A stretch of 64,000 nucleotides of DNA from RGIG3013 sp045538935 (GCA_045538935.1 JAZQEI010000005.1:1-64000), one strand, 5' to 3'. Positions 53,401 through 61,912 are shown, counted from the stretch's first letter. The notes: generated by a model not told the origin, from the letters alone. Numbers and translations are program-made.

Positions 53401-54157
53401 TTCTTAACTCAATATACTCGTTATATGTGTCTTGTAAAAGTTTATCTTCAAATTTTACGTTGTCAATAACAGTTAAGAATGTGGTATGACGGCAATGGTC
53501 AGACCAGTATGTATCTATCATTCTAATTTCTGTAATGGTTGGGTCACGATGCTCAGACTTAAAATAGTCTTGGCAAAATGCTATATCATCAGCATCCATT
53601 GCGAGAGAATAATCGTTTACAAACTTCTCTAGACCGCTTCTGTCAAGATTTATAAAGCCGTTTAACGTATCAACAGTTGTAGGAATATTAAACTTGGTTT
53701 TTAAAGTATCAAATGTATCAAGAGTAGCCTCTCTAGACTCTACGGGGTTAATTACGTATTTCTTTATTTTATCTAATTCTTCGTTGGTTATATCGCCGTA
53801 AATTGCATAAATTTTTGCGGTGCGAATCTCGGGACGTTCACCCTGAGAGATTATTTGAATACACTGTGCTGCTGAGTCTGCACGTTGGTCAAACTGACCC
53901 GGCAAAAACTCAACCGCAAAAATTTTAGCATCTGTTATTTGCAATGTATCGGTCACGATATCTAACTGCGGCTCTGAAAATACAGTTTTTTTTGCATAAT
54001 CAAAAAGCTCATCGGTAATATTTTCTGCATCGTAACGGTTTAAAATACGAACATCACTAACGTTCTTAATATTAAGTAAAGATGTAATATCACTTTTTAA
54101 GGATGCCGCTTCATTGGCAAGTTCTTTTTTCTTTTCTACATATACGCGGTATACCAT
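50459..54157 (-). CDS. purL: Phosphoribosylformylglycinamidine synthase, single-chain
   Basis: This 1232-residue large-type PurL has an N-terminal PurS-like domain, two AIRS-like synthase halves (TYWSDHCRHTTF near 225, FKNETHNHPTEIEPFGGAAT near 300), and a C-terminal glutamine amidotransferase. The latter shows PVFPGTNCEFDSAKAV, AIFIPGGFSGGDEPDG and MCGICNGFQAL with the nucleophile cysteine. It converts FGAR to FGAM using glutamine and ATP. Unlike most Gram-positives (split PurS/Q/L), all parts are in one chain. It overlaps purD by one base. Confidence 0.95.
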   Translation of the reverse strand: MVYRVYVEKKKELANEAASLKSDITSLLNIKNVSDVRILNRYDAENITDELFDYAKKTVFSEPQLDIVTDTLQITDAKIFAVEFLPGQFDQRADSAAQCIQIISQGERPEIRTAKIYAIYGDITNEELDKIKKYVINPVESREATLDTFDTLKTKFNIPTTVDTLNGFINLDRSGLEKFVNDYSLAMDADDIAFCQDYFKSEHRDPTITEIRMIDTYWSDHCRHTTFLTVIDNVKFEDKLLQDTYNEYIELRNTLGVKKPVCLMDLATVAVKALKRQGKLPRLDESEEINACTVKITVDVDGTDEEWLLLFKNETHNHPTEIEPFGGAATCIGGAIRDPLSGRSYVYGAMRVTGAADPLKPISETIKGKLPQRKIVTTAAAGYSSYGNQIGLATGIVDELYHPGYAAKRMEIGAVIAAAPKENVRREVPEDGDVVVLLGGSTGRDGIGGATGSSKSHDSHSVETCGAQVQKGNAPEERKLQRLFRNKEACLMIKRCNDFGAGGVSVAIGELADGLQIDLNKVPKKYEGLDGTELAISESQERMAVVIEKHNVDRFIELANRENLQAVVVAEVKANPRLVMNWNGQKIVDISREFLNSNGAPKHIDIAPRAPKNFEKQISGTFADNLKALAADLNVCSKRGLSERFDSTIGAGTVLMPFGGKNQLTPIQSMVQKVSVEKKHTNTCSLMSWGYNPFITEKSPYHGAYLAVIESVCKLIATGADFNDVYLTFQEYFERPGKDAKRWGKPLAALLGAFKAQMELQIGSIGGKDSMSGTFEDIDVPPTLVSFAVTTTKTDRIVTNEFKTAGNRVVLVSPEFDENGLPKTDSLLSVFSTVAELLKSKKAVSCYTLGYGGVAEAIMKMAFGNGFGFEFNNNLTLNDIFGYNYASFLLEIADDTVIGKQIGVITNNDEFKFANESVNANSILNIYEDKLESVYSCNIEQTNNNIKNINYTGAKNTAAPAIKVARPRILIPVFPGTNCEFDSAKAVRDAGAEPEIMVINNLSSDGIKRSVANFASLIKESQAIFIPGGFSGGDEPDGSGKFITAFFRNAEIKQGVTELLDNRDGLMCGICNGFQALIKLGLVPYGKIIDTDENCPTLTFNTIARHQSRIVRTRIASNKSPWLSLTNVGDVYCVPISHGEGRFLASDELVNKLAENGQIATQYVDLNGNATADVRFNPNNSVCAIEGITSPDGRVFGKMGHSERIGKGLYKNVPGEYDINMFKAAVKYFKEN

Positions 54158-55428
54158 TATTTTTCCTCCAAAGCTTTTAATGCCTTAGCGCCTATATCGC
54201 TACGGTAAAATGCATTTTCAAAACTTATTTTTTTGGTTTTTTCATAAGCAGAATCTATAGCGCCTTTTAAGGTATCACAAACACCTACAACGCCAAGCAC
54301 CCTGCCGCCGTTTGTTAAAAGTGTGCCGTCTTGCGTCTTTGCTCCAGCAACATAAACACTATCTAACAAATCGGTTGGAATGTTTATTTCTTTACCCTTT
54401 TCGTATTTTACTGGGTAACCTTGTGATGCCATAACAACACAGCAAGCATTTTTATTTGCAAATTTAACATCGCAATCTGCCAACGTACCGTTCGTTACCG
54501 CTTGCATAATAGTTAATAAGTCGCTCTCGAGTAAAGGTAAAACAACCTGTGTTTCGGGGTCTCCAAAACGGCAGTTATATTCTATTACCTTAGGGCCATT
54601 CTGGGTTAACATAAGTCCAAAGTAAAGGCAACCCTTAAAAGTTCTACCTTCCATATTCATTGCATTAATTGTTGGAATAAAAATCTTATCCATACAAATA
54701 TCTGCAATTTCTTTTGTGTAGTAAGGGTTTGGCGCAATAGTACCCATGCCGCCTGTGTTAAGACCGGTATCATTATCACCCGCGCGTTTATGGTCCATAG
54801 AAGAAACCATAGGAACAACTGTTTTGCCGTCGGTAAATGCTAAAACCGATACCTCTGGACCTGTTAAAAATTCTTCTATAACAATATTATCGCCGCTTTT
54901 ACCAAAGGCTTTATCGAGCATCATGCTCTTTACGGCATCTTCGGCTTCTTTTAGAGTGTTTGCTATTATAACACCCTTACCAAGAGCCAAACCATCGGCC
55001 TTAATAACGGTTGGAATAGGTGCAGTTTTAAGATATTCGAGCGCTAAATTTATATCGCTGAATACTTCATATTTTGCTGTGGGTATAGAATATTTTTTCA
55101 TAAGATTTTTAGAAAAAACCTTACTGCCCTCTATTATTGCAGCCTTAGCTTCTGGTCCAAAACACTGTATACCCTTTGCATTTAAGGCATCTACCGCACC
55201 GAGTACAAGTGGGTCATCGGGAGCAACTACGGCATAATCTATTTTTGTATTTACGGCAAACTCTACGATTTTTTCAATATCAGTAGCCGCAATATTTATA
55301 CACTCGGCATCCATTGCTATGCCACCGTTACCGGGCAAAGCATAAATTTGGGTTACCTTTTGGTTTTCTTTAAGTTTTTTTATGATGGCATGCTCTCTGC
55401 CGCCGCCACCTACAACCATTATTTTCAT
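54157..55428 (-). CDS. purD: Phosphoribosylamine-glycine ligase
   Basis: This 423-residue ATP-grasp enzyme (GAR synthetase) joins glycine to phosphoribosylamine. VVGGGGREHAI at the N-terminus, PTVIKADGLALGKGVIIA, and FKGCLYFGLMLTQNGPKVIEYN with NCRFGDPETQ are family motifs. It lies between the AICAR formyltransferase gene and purL, overlapping purL by one base (TAATG). Confidence 0.95.
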   Translation of the reverse strand: MKIMVVGGGGREHAIIKKLKENQKVTQIYALPGNGGIAMDAECINIAATDIEKIVEFAVNTKIDYAVVAPDDPLVLGAVDALNAKGIQCFGPEAKAAIIEGSKVFSKNLMKKYSIPTAKYEVFSDINLALEYLKTAPIPTVIKADGLALGKGVIIANTLKEAEDAVKSMMLDKAFGKSGDNIVIEEFLTGPEVSVLAFTDGKTVVPMVSSMDHKRAGDNDTGLNTGGMGTIAPNPYYTKEIADICMDKIFIPTINAMNMEGRTFKGCLYFGLMLTQNGPKVIEYNCRFGDPETQVVLPLLESDLLTIMQAVTNGTLADCDVKFANKNACCVVMASQGYPVKYEKGKEINIPTDLLDSVYVAGAKTQDGTLLTNGGRVLGVVGVCDTLKGAIDSAYEKTKKISFENAFYRSDIGAKALKALEEK

Positions 55429-55447
55429 TTTTTACTCCAAATTGTTA

Positions 55448-56632
55448 TTAGTGATGGAAAAGACGCATGCCTGTAAATGCCATGGCCATACCGTACTTGT
55501 CGGCACACTCAATTACAAGATCATCTCTTATAGAACCGCCGGGCTCTGCAATGTATTTTACGCCGCTCTTTTTAGCACGTTCGATATTATCGCTAAACGG
55601 GAAGAATGCATCAGAACCTAATGCTACACCATCTATAGTGGCTAAATATTCCTTTATCTCTTCTTCGGTTAAAGGCTCGGGTTGTGATGTAAAGTACTTT
55701 TGCCAGTTGCCGTCTGCGCAAACATCTTCTTCGTTTTTATTTATGTAGCCATCTATAACGTTGTCGCGGTCAGGTCTGCCAAGAGTATCTTTAAACGGTA
55801 AATTCAACACCTTTTCGTGCTGACGCAAAAACCAAGTATCTGCCTTACCGCCTGCAAGACGTGTGCAGTGAATTCTTGACTGTTGACCTGCGCCAACGCC
55901 AATAGCTTGGCCGTCATATGCAAAACAAACCGAATTTGACTGTGTGTATTTTAAAGTAATAAGCGAAATTATTAAATCGCGAACAGCACTTTCGGGTAAC
56001 TCTTTATTATTGGTTACTATGTTACTTAAAAGTTCGCGGTTGATTTTAAAGTTATTTCTTCCCTGCTCAAAGGTTATGCCATAAACCTGCTTATGTTCAA
56101 TTTCGGCAGGAACAAAGTTGGGGTCAATTTTAACTATATTATAACTGCCCTTTCTTTTGCTCTTTAATATTTCTAAGGCCTTAGGCTCGTAGCCTGGGGC
56201 TATAACACCGTCAGATACCTCACGCTTTATCATAAGAGCAGTGGTAACATCGCAAACATCAGACAATGCAACCCAGTCACCAAAAGAGCACATTCTGTCG
56301 GTTCCTCTGGCTCTTGCATACGCGCATGCTAAAGGAGAATCGTCAAGTCCTTCAATATCGTCTACAAAGCAAGCCTTTTTTAAGTTATCAGAAAGTTTTA
56401 AACCTACCGCTGCAGATGTTGGGCTAACATGCTTAAACGATGCTACTGCGGGCATATTTAAAGCCTCTTTTAACTCTTTAACAAGCTGCCAAGAGTTAAA
56501 AGCATCTAAAAAGTTTATAAAACCGGGTCTGCCGTTTAAAATCTCAATTGGCAAATCGCTATTATCGTGCATAAAAATTTTTGCAGGCTTTTGGTTGGGG
56601 TTACAGCCGTATTTAAGTTCAAACTCTTTCAT
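55448..56632 (-). CDS. purH: Stand-alone AICAR formyltransferase (PurH C-terminal domain)
   Basis: This 394-residue enzyme transfers a formyl group from 10-formyl-THF to AICAR (ZMP). It corresponds to the formyltransferase part of PurH: LKYGCNPNQKPAKI, VASFKHVSPTSAAVGLKLS with the catalytic Lys-His, QSNSVCFAYDGQAIGVGAGQQSRI (split around residue 240) and DAFFPFSDNIERA. The N-terminal MGS-like IMP cyclohydrolase domain is missing. The following step is supplied by the adjacent PurO gene, 11 nt upstream. Confidence 0.92.
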   Translation of the reverse strand: MKEFELKYGCNPNQKPAKIFMHDNSDLPIEILNGRPGFINFLDAFNSWQLVKELKEALNMPAVASFKHVSPTSAAVGLKLSDNLKKACFVDDIEGLDDSPLACAYARARGTDRMCSFGDWVALSDVCDVTTALMIKREVSDGVIAPGYEPKALEILKSKRKGSYNIVKIDPNFVPAEIEHKQVYGITFEQGRNNFKINRELLSNIVTNNKELPESAVRDLIISLITLKYTQSNSVCFAYDGQAIGVGAGQQSRIHCTRLAGGKADTWFLRQHEKVLNLPFKDTLGRPDRDNVIDGYINKNEEDVCADGNWQKYFTSQPEPLTEEEIKEYLATIDGVALGSDAFFPFSDNIERAKKSGVKYIAEPGGSIRDDLVIECADKYGMAMAFTGMRLFHH

Positions 56633-56643
56633 TAGTTTTCTCC

Positions 56644-57375
56644 TTAGTTGTTCTTGTTTATAATAATTTCTTCTGCTTTTCCTGTTTTAAGACATACTGC
56701 TCTTACAAAAAGTGATACTTTATTATCTTGGTTTAAGTTTGTCCAAACAAGGTCTGCAAGTTCTTGTGCGGTTTGGGGAAGTTCAACTTCCTCGGGCTCG
56801 CCGTAAAACGACGGAATAGGATTACCGTCGCACTTATATGTATGAATAAAATGGCCTATACCATTTTCGGATACGTAGTTATAAAAATAACGACTGCAAG
56901 CATTTTCTCTGCCATTTGCAGATTTTAAAATAGACATTTTATACGAAAAATCAGCATTTGCAAAATCGTAATTTAAAATACCCGAAATACGCGGTGTAAA
57001 GTTAGGTGCATCGGGCTCAAACTCACGGGTTTCACATGCCTTTTCAAAGCCAAATTCATGATCCACACTATTTATGTAGTCAAATATAGTGTTGGTTTGG
57101 TCACCATTGGTAATAATGTCTATATTACCATCATTTGCGGTTAAATAGGGGTTATAAATAATTAGGCTTGGGTCAGAAAGCTTGCTTTCATCAAAAGCTT
57201 TTGTACGCATGCCGCCCTCAAAACGCTCAAAAACACGGTTGCGTGAATTTTCACTTCTGCCCATTATAAAATAGGCTATCATAGCTTTTTGACCATCTTT
57301 AGATTTGCCTATAACTATACCTCTACCGGGGTATGTATTGTTTGATAAAAGAGTTTCTAAACTAAATAAAGCCAT
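56644..57375 (-). CDS. purO: PurO-type IMP cyclohydrolase
   Basis: This ~243-residue protein fits the archaeal-type IMP cyclohydrolase family (PF07826), which closes FAICAR to IMP. N-terminal NTYPGRGIVIGKSKDG, AYFIMGRSENSRNRVF and later LADLVWTNLNQDNKVSLFV are characteristic. It replaces the missing PurH cyclohydrolase domain. ATG 57375 has AAGGTGA upstream; an in-frame GTG at 57384 lies within that site. Its neighbours on both sides are purine genes, which strengthens the call. Confidence 0.88.
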   Translation of the reverse strand: MALFSLETLLSNNTYPGRGIVIGKSKDGQKAMIAYFIMGRSENSRNRVFERFEGGMRTKAFDESKLSDPSLIIYNPYLTANDGNIDIITNGDQTNTIFDYINSVDHEFGFEKACETREFEPDAPNFTPRISGILNYDFANADFSYKMSILKSANGRENACSRYFYNYVSENGIGHFIHTYKCDGNPIPSFYGEPEEVELPQTAQELADLVWTNLNQDNKVSLFVRAVCLKTGKAEEIIINKNN

Positions 57376-57380
57376 TTTTT

Positions 57381-57995
57381 TCACCTTTTATTTTTACTTA
57401 TAATATCGGCCGATACCGTTTCTACGGCCTTGGGTAAAATTTGCCATTCTGCAAGGCGCATTACACGTTTTTGCAAAGTTTCGGGTGTATCGTTACTAAG
57501 TATATTGACCGCTTTTTGCATAATAATTTCGCCGCCATCGGGTATTTCGTTAACAAAATGCACCGTGGCGCCCGTTACCTTAACTCCCTTTTCTAATGCC
57601 GCTTCGTGCACTTTTAAGCCGTAAAAGCCCTCGCCGCAAAATGACGGAATTAAGGACGGATGAACATTTATTATGCGTTTTGGGTAACGCTTTGTAAAGT
57701 TCTCACTAAGTATTACCATAAAGCCGGCCAAAACAATAATATCAATATTCTCTTTCTCTAACAAATCAATAACATTTTGTTCGAACTGCTCTTTGCTGCC
57801 CGAGTCTTTTTTAGTTATAACAGCGGTTTTTATCTTGGCCTCTTTTGCCCTTGTTAAAGCGTAAGCATCTGGTTTATTAGAAATAACAAGTTCTATTTTT
57901 CCGCTTGTTAAAATGCCTTTTTTCTCGGCATTTATTAAGGCCTGCAAATTTGTTCCGCCACCCGATACCAAAACTGCTATTTTGGCAACACTCAT
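57381..57995 (-). CDS. purN: Phosphoribosylglycinamide formyltransferase
   Basis: This 204-residue enzyme uses 10-formyl-THF to formylate GAR. VLVSGGGTNLQALI binds the substrate phosphate, INVHPSLIPSFCG holds the catalytic His with Asn, and ATVHFVNEIPDGGEII carries the catalytic Asp region. It overlaps purM by 4 nt. Confidence 0.93.
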   Translation of the reverse strand: MSVAKIAVLVSGGGTNLQALINAEKKGILTSGKIELVISNKPDAYALTRAKEAKIKTAVITKKDSGSKEQFEQNVIDLLEKENIDIIVLAGFMVILSENFTKRYPKRIINVHPSLIPSFCGEGFYGLKVHEAALEKGVKVTGATVHFVNEIPDGGEIIMQKAVNILSNDTPETLQKRVMRLAEWQILPKAVETVSADIISKNKR

Positions 57996-59032
57996 AAAAT
58001 CACCCGTTCGTCAGACTCTATAATCTCACCGATAACATATGCATCTTCACCGCAGTCGGTAAGAATTTTAAGTGCAGTATCTACATCGTCTTTACTTACA
58101 ACAATGCTCATGCCAACACCCATATTAAAGGTGTTAAACATATCGCGCTCGGTTATATTGCCTGTCTTTGCAATAAGTTTAAATATAGGTAATACCTTAA
58201 CTGCATTTTTATCAATTTTAGCACTAAGGCCTTCGGGGATACTTCTGGGAATATTTTCGTAAAATCCGCCGCCTGTAATATGCGAGATACCCTTAACATT
58301 TACACTTTTTAAAAGTTCTAAAACCGGTTTTACATAAATTTTAGTGGGGGTAAGTAGTGTTTCACCTATAGATTTACCGCCAAGTTCTTCTACGGGTGAC
58401 TTAATATCGGCATTTTCAATATCAAACACCTTGCGTACCAAAGAAAAACCGTTAGAATGAACACCGCTAGACGCAAGTGCTATTATAACGTCGCCGGCTT
58501 TCATGGTTTTATTATCAATAATTTTTGCTTTATCTACAACACCCGTGCAATAGCCCGCGAGGTCATACTCATCTTCGGGGTAAAAACCGGGCATTTCGGC
58601 AGTTTCGCCGCCAATAAGTGCCGCACCCGATTGCACACAACCTTCACTTACACCCTTAACAATATCGGCTATACGTTCTGGTACGTTTTTGCCACATGCT
58701 ATATAGTCTAAGAAAAACAGCGGCTTTGCGCCTGCACAGATAATATCGTTAACGCACATTGCAACACAGTCTATTCCTACTGTATCGTGCTTGTCCATTA
58801 AAAATGCAAGTTTTAACTTTGTACCAACACCATCGGTACCGCTAACCAAAACAGGCTTTATTATGCCTGTAAGATCTAATTCAAAAAGGCCGCCAAAACC
58901 GCCTACATCAGAACATACACCCTCAGTAACAGTTCGTTTTATATGTTGTTTCATAAGTTCTACTGCTTTGTAGCCTGCGGTAATATCAACACCGGCGGCC
59001 GCATAAGCATCGGATTTTGAAATTGTGCTCAT
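57992..59032 (-). CDS. purM: Phosphoribosylformylglycinamidine cyclo-ligase
   Basis: This AIR synthetase (~346 residues) closes FGAM to AIR with ATP. SDAYAAAGVDITAG, VSGTDGVGTKLKLA, GGETAEMPGFY and HITGGGFYENIPR are family signatures. GGGAGG lies 7 nt before ATG 59032, two bases after the purF stop. Longer in-frame starts read back into purF and are unlikely. Confidence 0.95.
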   Translation of the reverse strand: MSTISKSDAYAAAGVDITAGYKAVELMKQHIKRTVTEGVCSDVGGFGGLFELDLTGIIKPVLVSGTDGVGTKLKLAFLMDKHDTVGIDCVAMCVNDIICAGAKPLFFLDYIACGKNVPERIADIVKGVSEGCVQSGAALIGGETAEMPGFYPEDEYDLAGYCTGVVDKAKIIDNKTMKAGDVIIALASSGVHSNGFSLVRKVFDIENADIKSPVEELGGKSIGETLLTPTKIYVKPVLELLKSVNVKGISHITGGGFYENIPRSIPEGLSAKIDKNAVKVLPIFKLIAKTGNITERDMFNTFNMGVGMSIVVSKDDVDTALKILTDCGEDAYVIGEIIESDERVIL

Positions 59033-59034
59033 AG

Positions 59035-60459
59035 TCATTCCTCCCCGTTCCAACAATAAGTGCATAAATCGCATGGATTTAAGCCTATAGACTCTATTAT
59101 TCCGTCAAGCGACTGAAATTCTAGCGATGCAAAATTAAACTTTTCACAAATCGCTTTTCTTAGTTTCTTACCGCGTTCGGTTGAAGAGTCGCTATATTCT
59201 TTTATGTAATTAAATCCGTCTTCACCCTCGAGTTCTAAAATAACTCTACGCGCTATAAGCTCTAAATCATTAGTATTTCGTGAAAAAATAAGATACTTAC
59301 AAGCATACATAATGGGCGGACAAGCCGAACGCATATGCACCTGCTGAGCTCCGTTTTCGTATAAAAAATCTACAGTTTCTTTAAGCTGTGTTCCACGAAC
59401 AATAGAATCATCTACAAAAAGGAGTTTTTTATCTTTAATAAGCTCGTGAATAGGTATTTGCTTCATTTTAGCAACACGGCTACGTTCGCTTTGCTTTGTA
59501 GGTGTAAAGCTACGCGCCCAAGTAGGTGTGTATTTTATAAAAGCTCTAGCAAATGGCTTTCCGCTCTCATTAGCATAACCAATGGCATGCGGTGTACCTG
59601 AATCGGGAACGCCGCCAACATAGTCAATATTTTCTGCTATACCGGCTTTTTTATCGTTCTTAGCCATTATTTGACCGTTTTTATAGCGCATAAGTTCTAC
59701 ATTTTTGCCCTCATATGTAGAGGTTGGGTACCCGTAATAGCTCCAAAGGAAAGAACAAATACGTTTCTTTTTACCAGGCAAAGCAAGTTGAGTCATACTG
59801 TTTTCCGAAATTTCTACAATTTCACCGGGACCTAGTTCCTTTACGGTTTGGTAGTCTAGCTTTAAGTATGCAAATGACTCTGATGCGGCACAGTAGCCAT
59901 AATCAGACTTACCAATACTAATAGGTATTCTGCCAAGCTTATCACGCGCAGCTATGATATTACCATTATCCTTTAAAATAAGGATATTTGCCGTACCGTC
60001 AATTAAATCTTGAGCATACTGTATTCCCTTAGTAAAATCTTCTTTTTCGCTTATAAGCGCAGCTACTAACTCGGTAGAGTTGATTTTACCGCCAGTCATG
60101 GCGTTAAAATGTCCACCGTTCACATTTAGATATTTATCAATAAGCTCTTTTGCGTTATTAACAATACCTATAACGCATATAGCATAGGTACCAAGTTGTG
60201 AGTTTATTATAAGTGGCTGTGGGTCATAGTCACTTATACAACCCATTGCCGATGTACCCTGCATTTCGTCAAACACATCGTCAAACTTGGTTCTAAACGG
60301 AGAGTTTTCTATGTTGTGAATCTCACGTTGAATACCAATATTTTTATCGTATACCGCCATACCCGCACGGCGTGTACCTAAATGCGAATGGTAGTCTGTG
60401 CCAAAAAACACATCCGATACTGCATCGTTACGGCTTGCTACACCGAAAAAACCGCCCAT
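59035..60459 (-). CDS. purF: Amidophosphoribosyltransferase lacking the nucleophile cysteine
   Basis: PurF makes phosphoribosylamine from PRPP and glutamine, the first committed purine step. The PRPP site is intact (LLFVDDSIVRGTQ), and the C-terminal CDLCTYCWNG resembles the iron-sulfur ligands of Gram-positive PurF. The N-terminus reads MGGFFGV, whereas glutamine-using PurF begins, after Met or a propeptide, with CGVFG. No cysteine is near the start, and no in-frame alternative start supplies one. The glutaminase fold is otherwise recognisable (LGTRRAGMAVY, TELVAALI). It may use free ammonia or a partner glutaminase. Related MGGFFG-type proteins occur in other gut anaerobes. Confidence 0.88.
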   Translation of the reverse strand: MGGFFGVASRNDAVSDVFFGTDYHSHLGTRRAGMAVYDKNIGIQREIHNIENSPFRTKFDDVFDEMQGTSAMGCISDYDPQPLIINSQLGTYAICVIGIVNNAKELIDKYLNVNGGHFNAMTGGKINSTELVAALISEKEDFTKGIQYAQDLIDGTANILILKDNGNIIAARDKLGRIPISIGKSDYGYCAASESFAYLKLDYQTVKELGPGEIVEISENSMTQLALPGKKKRICSFLWSYYGYPTSTYEGKNVELMRYKNGQIMAKNDKKAGIAENIDYVGGVPDSGTPHAIGYANESGKPFARAFIKYTPTWARSFTPTKQSERSRVAKMKQIPIHELIKDKKLLFVDDSIVRGTQLKETVDFLYENGAQQVHMRSACPPIMYACKYLIFSRNTNDLELIARRVILELEGEDGFNYIKEYSDSSTERGKKLRKAICEKFNFASLEFQSLDGIIESIGLNPCDLCTYCWNGEE

Positions 60460-60493
60460 TTATTTCTTCCTTTCGATTATGGGTTTGAAAATT

Positions 60494-61180
60494 TTAAGCA
60501 AAGAAAAGCTTAGAAAGAGTCATAGGATCTATATACTCGCCGTTTTTGTAAACGCGCATATTACCCGATGCAATTTCGTCAATAAGCATTACATCACCGT
60601 TAGCATCGTAGCCGAATTCAAACTTAATGTCGTAAAGATCTAAGCCCTTTTCTTTTAAATCATCGGCAACAATTTTGGTGATTTGTTGTGTCATAAGTTT
60701 TATATCGTCATACTGCTTAGCAGTCATAACCTTTAAGTCTACAAGACCGTCTTTGGTTACAAGCGGATCACCTTTTTCATCGTTTTTAAAGGTAGTTTCT
60801 ACATATGCGGGAAGGTCTGCACCCTCCTCAATATAATCACTGTAACGACGCAAAAAACTACCGACTGCTTTATAACGGCAGATAACCTCTAAGCCCTTAC
60901 CAAAAACCTTGGCAGGCAGTACTTCCATGGTTGTGTTTTCTAAATCTGCACTTACATAATGAGTTTTAATACCTGCGGCATTAACCTTTTCAAAAAAGTA
61001 AATAGACATTCTAAGGTTAACATCGCCAACACCGTCTATAGTAAGACCAACTGAATTTTCGCCCGGATCAAATACACCGTCTTTACCGGTGCAGTCGTCT
61101 TTAAATTTTAATAGGCAGTTGCCGTTAGCGAGTGCATAAACATCCTTTGTTTTGCCTTTGTAAACTAATTTCTTTTCCAT
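60494..61180 (-). CDS. purC: SAICAR synthase
   Basis: This 228-residue enzyme joins aspartate to CAIR with ATP. VYKGKTKDVYAL, LLKFKDDCTGKDG, YKAVGSFLRRY and DIKFEFGYDANGDVMLIDEI are typical PurC segments. It lies 22 nt after purE and 34 nt before purF in the operon. PurB, which releases fumarate next, is not in this window. Confidence 0.94.
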   Translation of the reverse strand: MEKKLVYKGKTKDVYALANGNCLLKFKDDCTGKDGVFDPGENSVGLTIDGVGDVNLRMSIYFFEKVNAAGIKTHYVSADLENTTMEVLPAKVFGKGLEVICRYKAVGSFLRRYSDYIEEGADLPAYVETTFKNDEKGDPLVTKDGLVDLKVMTAKQYDDIKLMTQQITKIVADDLKEKGLDLYDIKFEFGYDANGDVMLIDEIASGNMRVYKNGEYIDPMTLSKLFFA

Positions 61181-61202
61181 TTTTTATTCCTCCAAAACTT
61201 TA

Positions 61203-61691
61203 TTAAAACTCTGCAGAGATTTTTTTATCTTTTTCTAAAACTGTTTCTAAATCGGCTTTGCGTTTTTCTACTAATTTTTGTGCAAGCACATCGTCAGATA
61301 ACGCTAAAATTTGTGCTGCAAGCAATGCTGCATTTGCACCGCCGTTTATAGCAACGGTTGCAACCGGAATACCGGTGGGCATTTGCACGGTAGAAAGCAA
61401 AGCATCTAAACCGTCTAAGTTAGAAGATTTACAAGGTATGCCTATTACCGGCAAGGTTGTATTTGCAGCTATAGCACCTGCAAGATGAGCTGCCATACCC
61501 GCAGCCGCGATTAAAACACCAAACCCGTTATTTTTAGCGTTTTGCGCAAAATCACGAGCTTGCTCGGGTGTTCTGTGAGCTGAATAAACATGCACCTCAA
61601 ATGGTATTTCTAACATATTTAAAGCATCGGTTGCTTTTTTAATTATAGGTAGGTCGCTATCGCTTCCCATAATAATTCCAACTTTTTTCAT
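61203..61691 (-). CDS. purE: 5-(carboxyamino)imidazole ribonucleotide mutase
   Basis: This 162-residue enzyme has the PurE core: GIIMGSDSDLPIIKKA, YSAHRTPEQA and AAAGMAAHLAGAIA, then LDALLSTVQMPTGIPVATVAI. Class I PurE uses N5-CAIR made by PurK. No purK is in this operon, so carboxylation either uses a remote PurK or bicarbonate/CO2 directly. It is the first gene behind the ZTP riboswitch, with TGGAGGT 5 nt before the ATG. Confidence 0.93.
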   Translation of the reverse strand: MKKVGIIMGSDSDLPIIKKATDALNMLEIPFEVHVYSAHRTPEQARDFAQNAKNNGFGVLIAAAGMAAHLAGAIAANTTLPVIGIPCKSSNLDGLDALLSTVQMPTGIPVATVAINGGANAALLAAQILALSDDVLAQKLVEKRKADLETVLEKDKKISAEF

Positions 61692-61724
61692 AAGTTACCT
61701 CCAGAAAAAACACATAAAAAACAC

Positions 61725-61761
61725 AAAAAGGCACACTTAACCCCAACGAGTTAAATGTGCC
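61725..61761 (-). terminator. Expression-platform terminator of the ZTP riboswitch
   Basis: GGGCACATTTAAC and GTTAAGTGTGCC form a stem (61761 back to 61730) followed by a T-run on the minus strand. It overlaps the conserved GGGCA of the aptamer. Confidence 0.88.
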
Positions 61762-61852
61762 CAGACGGTCGGCTAAAATGCAAAGGTAAAATCCTTTTTT
61801 CTCTTTGTTCCTCTGTGGTGCTCCACAAAATTCCGTCAGTTACAAAGAGCTT
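61757..61852 (-). promoter_or_regulatory. ZTP (pfl) riboswitch aptamer upstream of purE
   Basis: On the minus strand CTCTTTGT (starting 61849) pairs with ACAAAGAG to close a stem enclosing ACTGACGGAA and the hairpin TGTGGAGCACCACA. After a linker hairpin comes GCCGACCGTCTGGGCA (61758-61773), the conserved pseudoknot element of the pfl/ZTP class. These elements in this order define the motif. ZTP/ZMP accumulates when 10-formyl-THF is short. The aptamer's last bases (GGGCA) also form the first arm of the terminator at 61730-61761, so ligand binding should favour read-through into the purine operon. Confidence 0.9.
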
Positions 61853-61866
61853 TAATTTACGTAAAG

Positions 61867-61895
61867 ATTATACCACAACCAAAAATGAGTGTCAA
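61867..61895 (-). promoter_or_regulatory. Promoter of the purine operon
   Basis: On the minus strand consensus TTGACA (61890-61895) and TATAAT (61867-61872) are exactly 17 nt apart. Transcription should start near 61860, right before the riboswitch. Confidence 0.88.
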
Positions 61896-61912
61896 GGCAC
61901 ATAACATTAATT

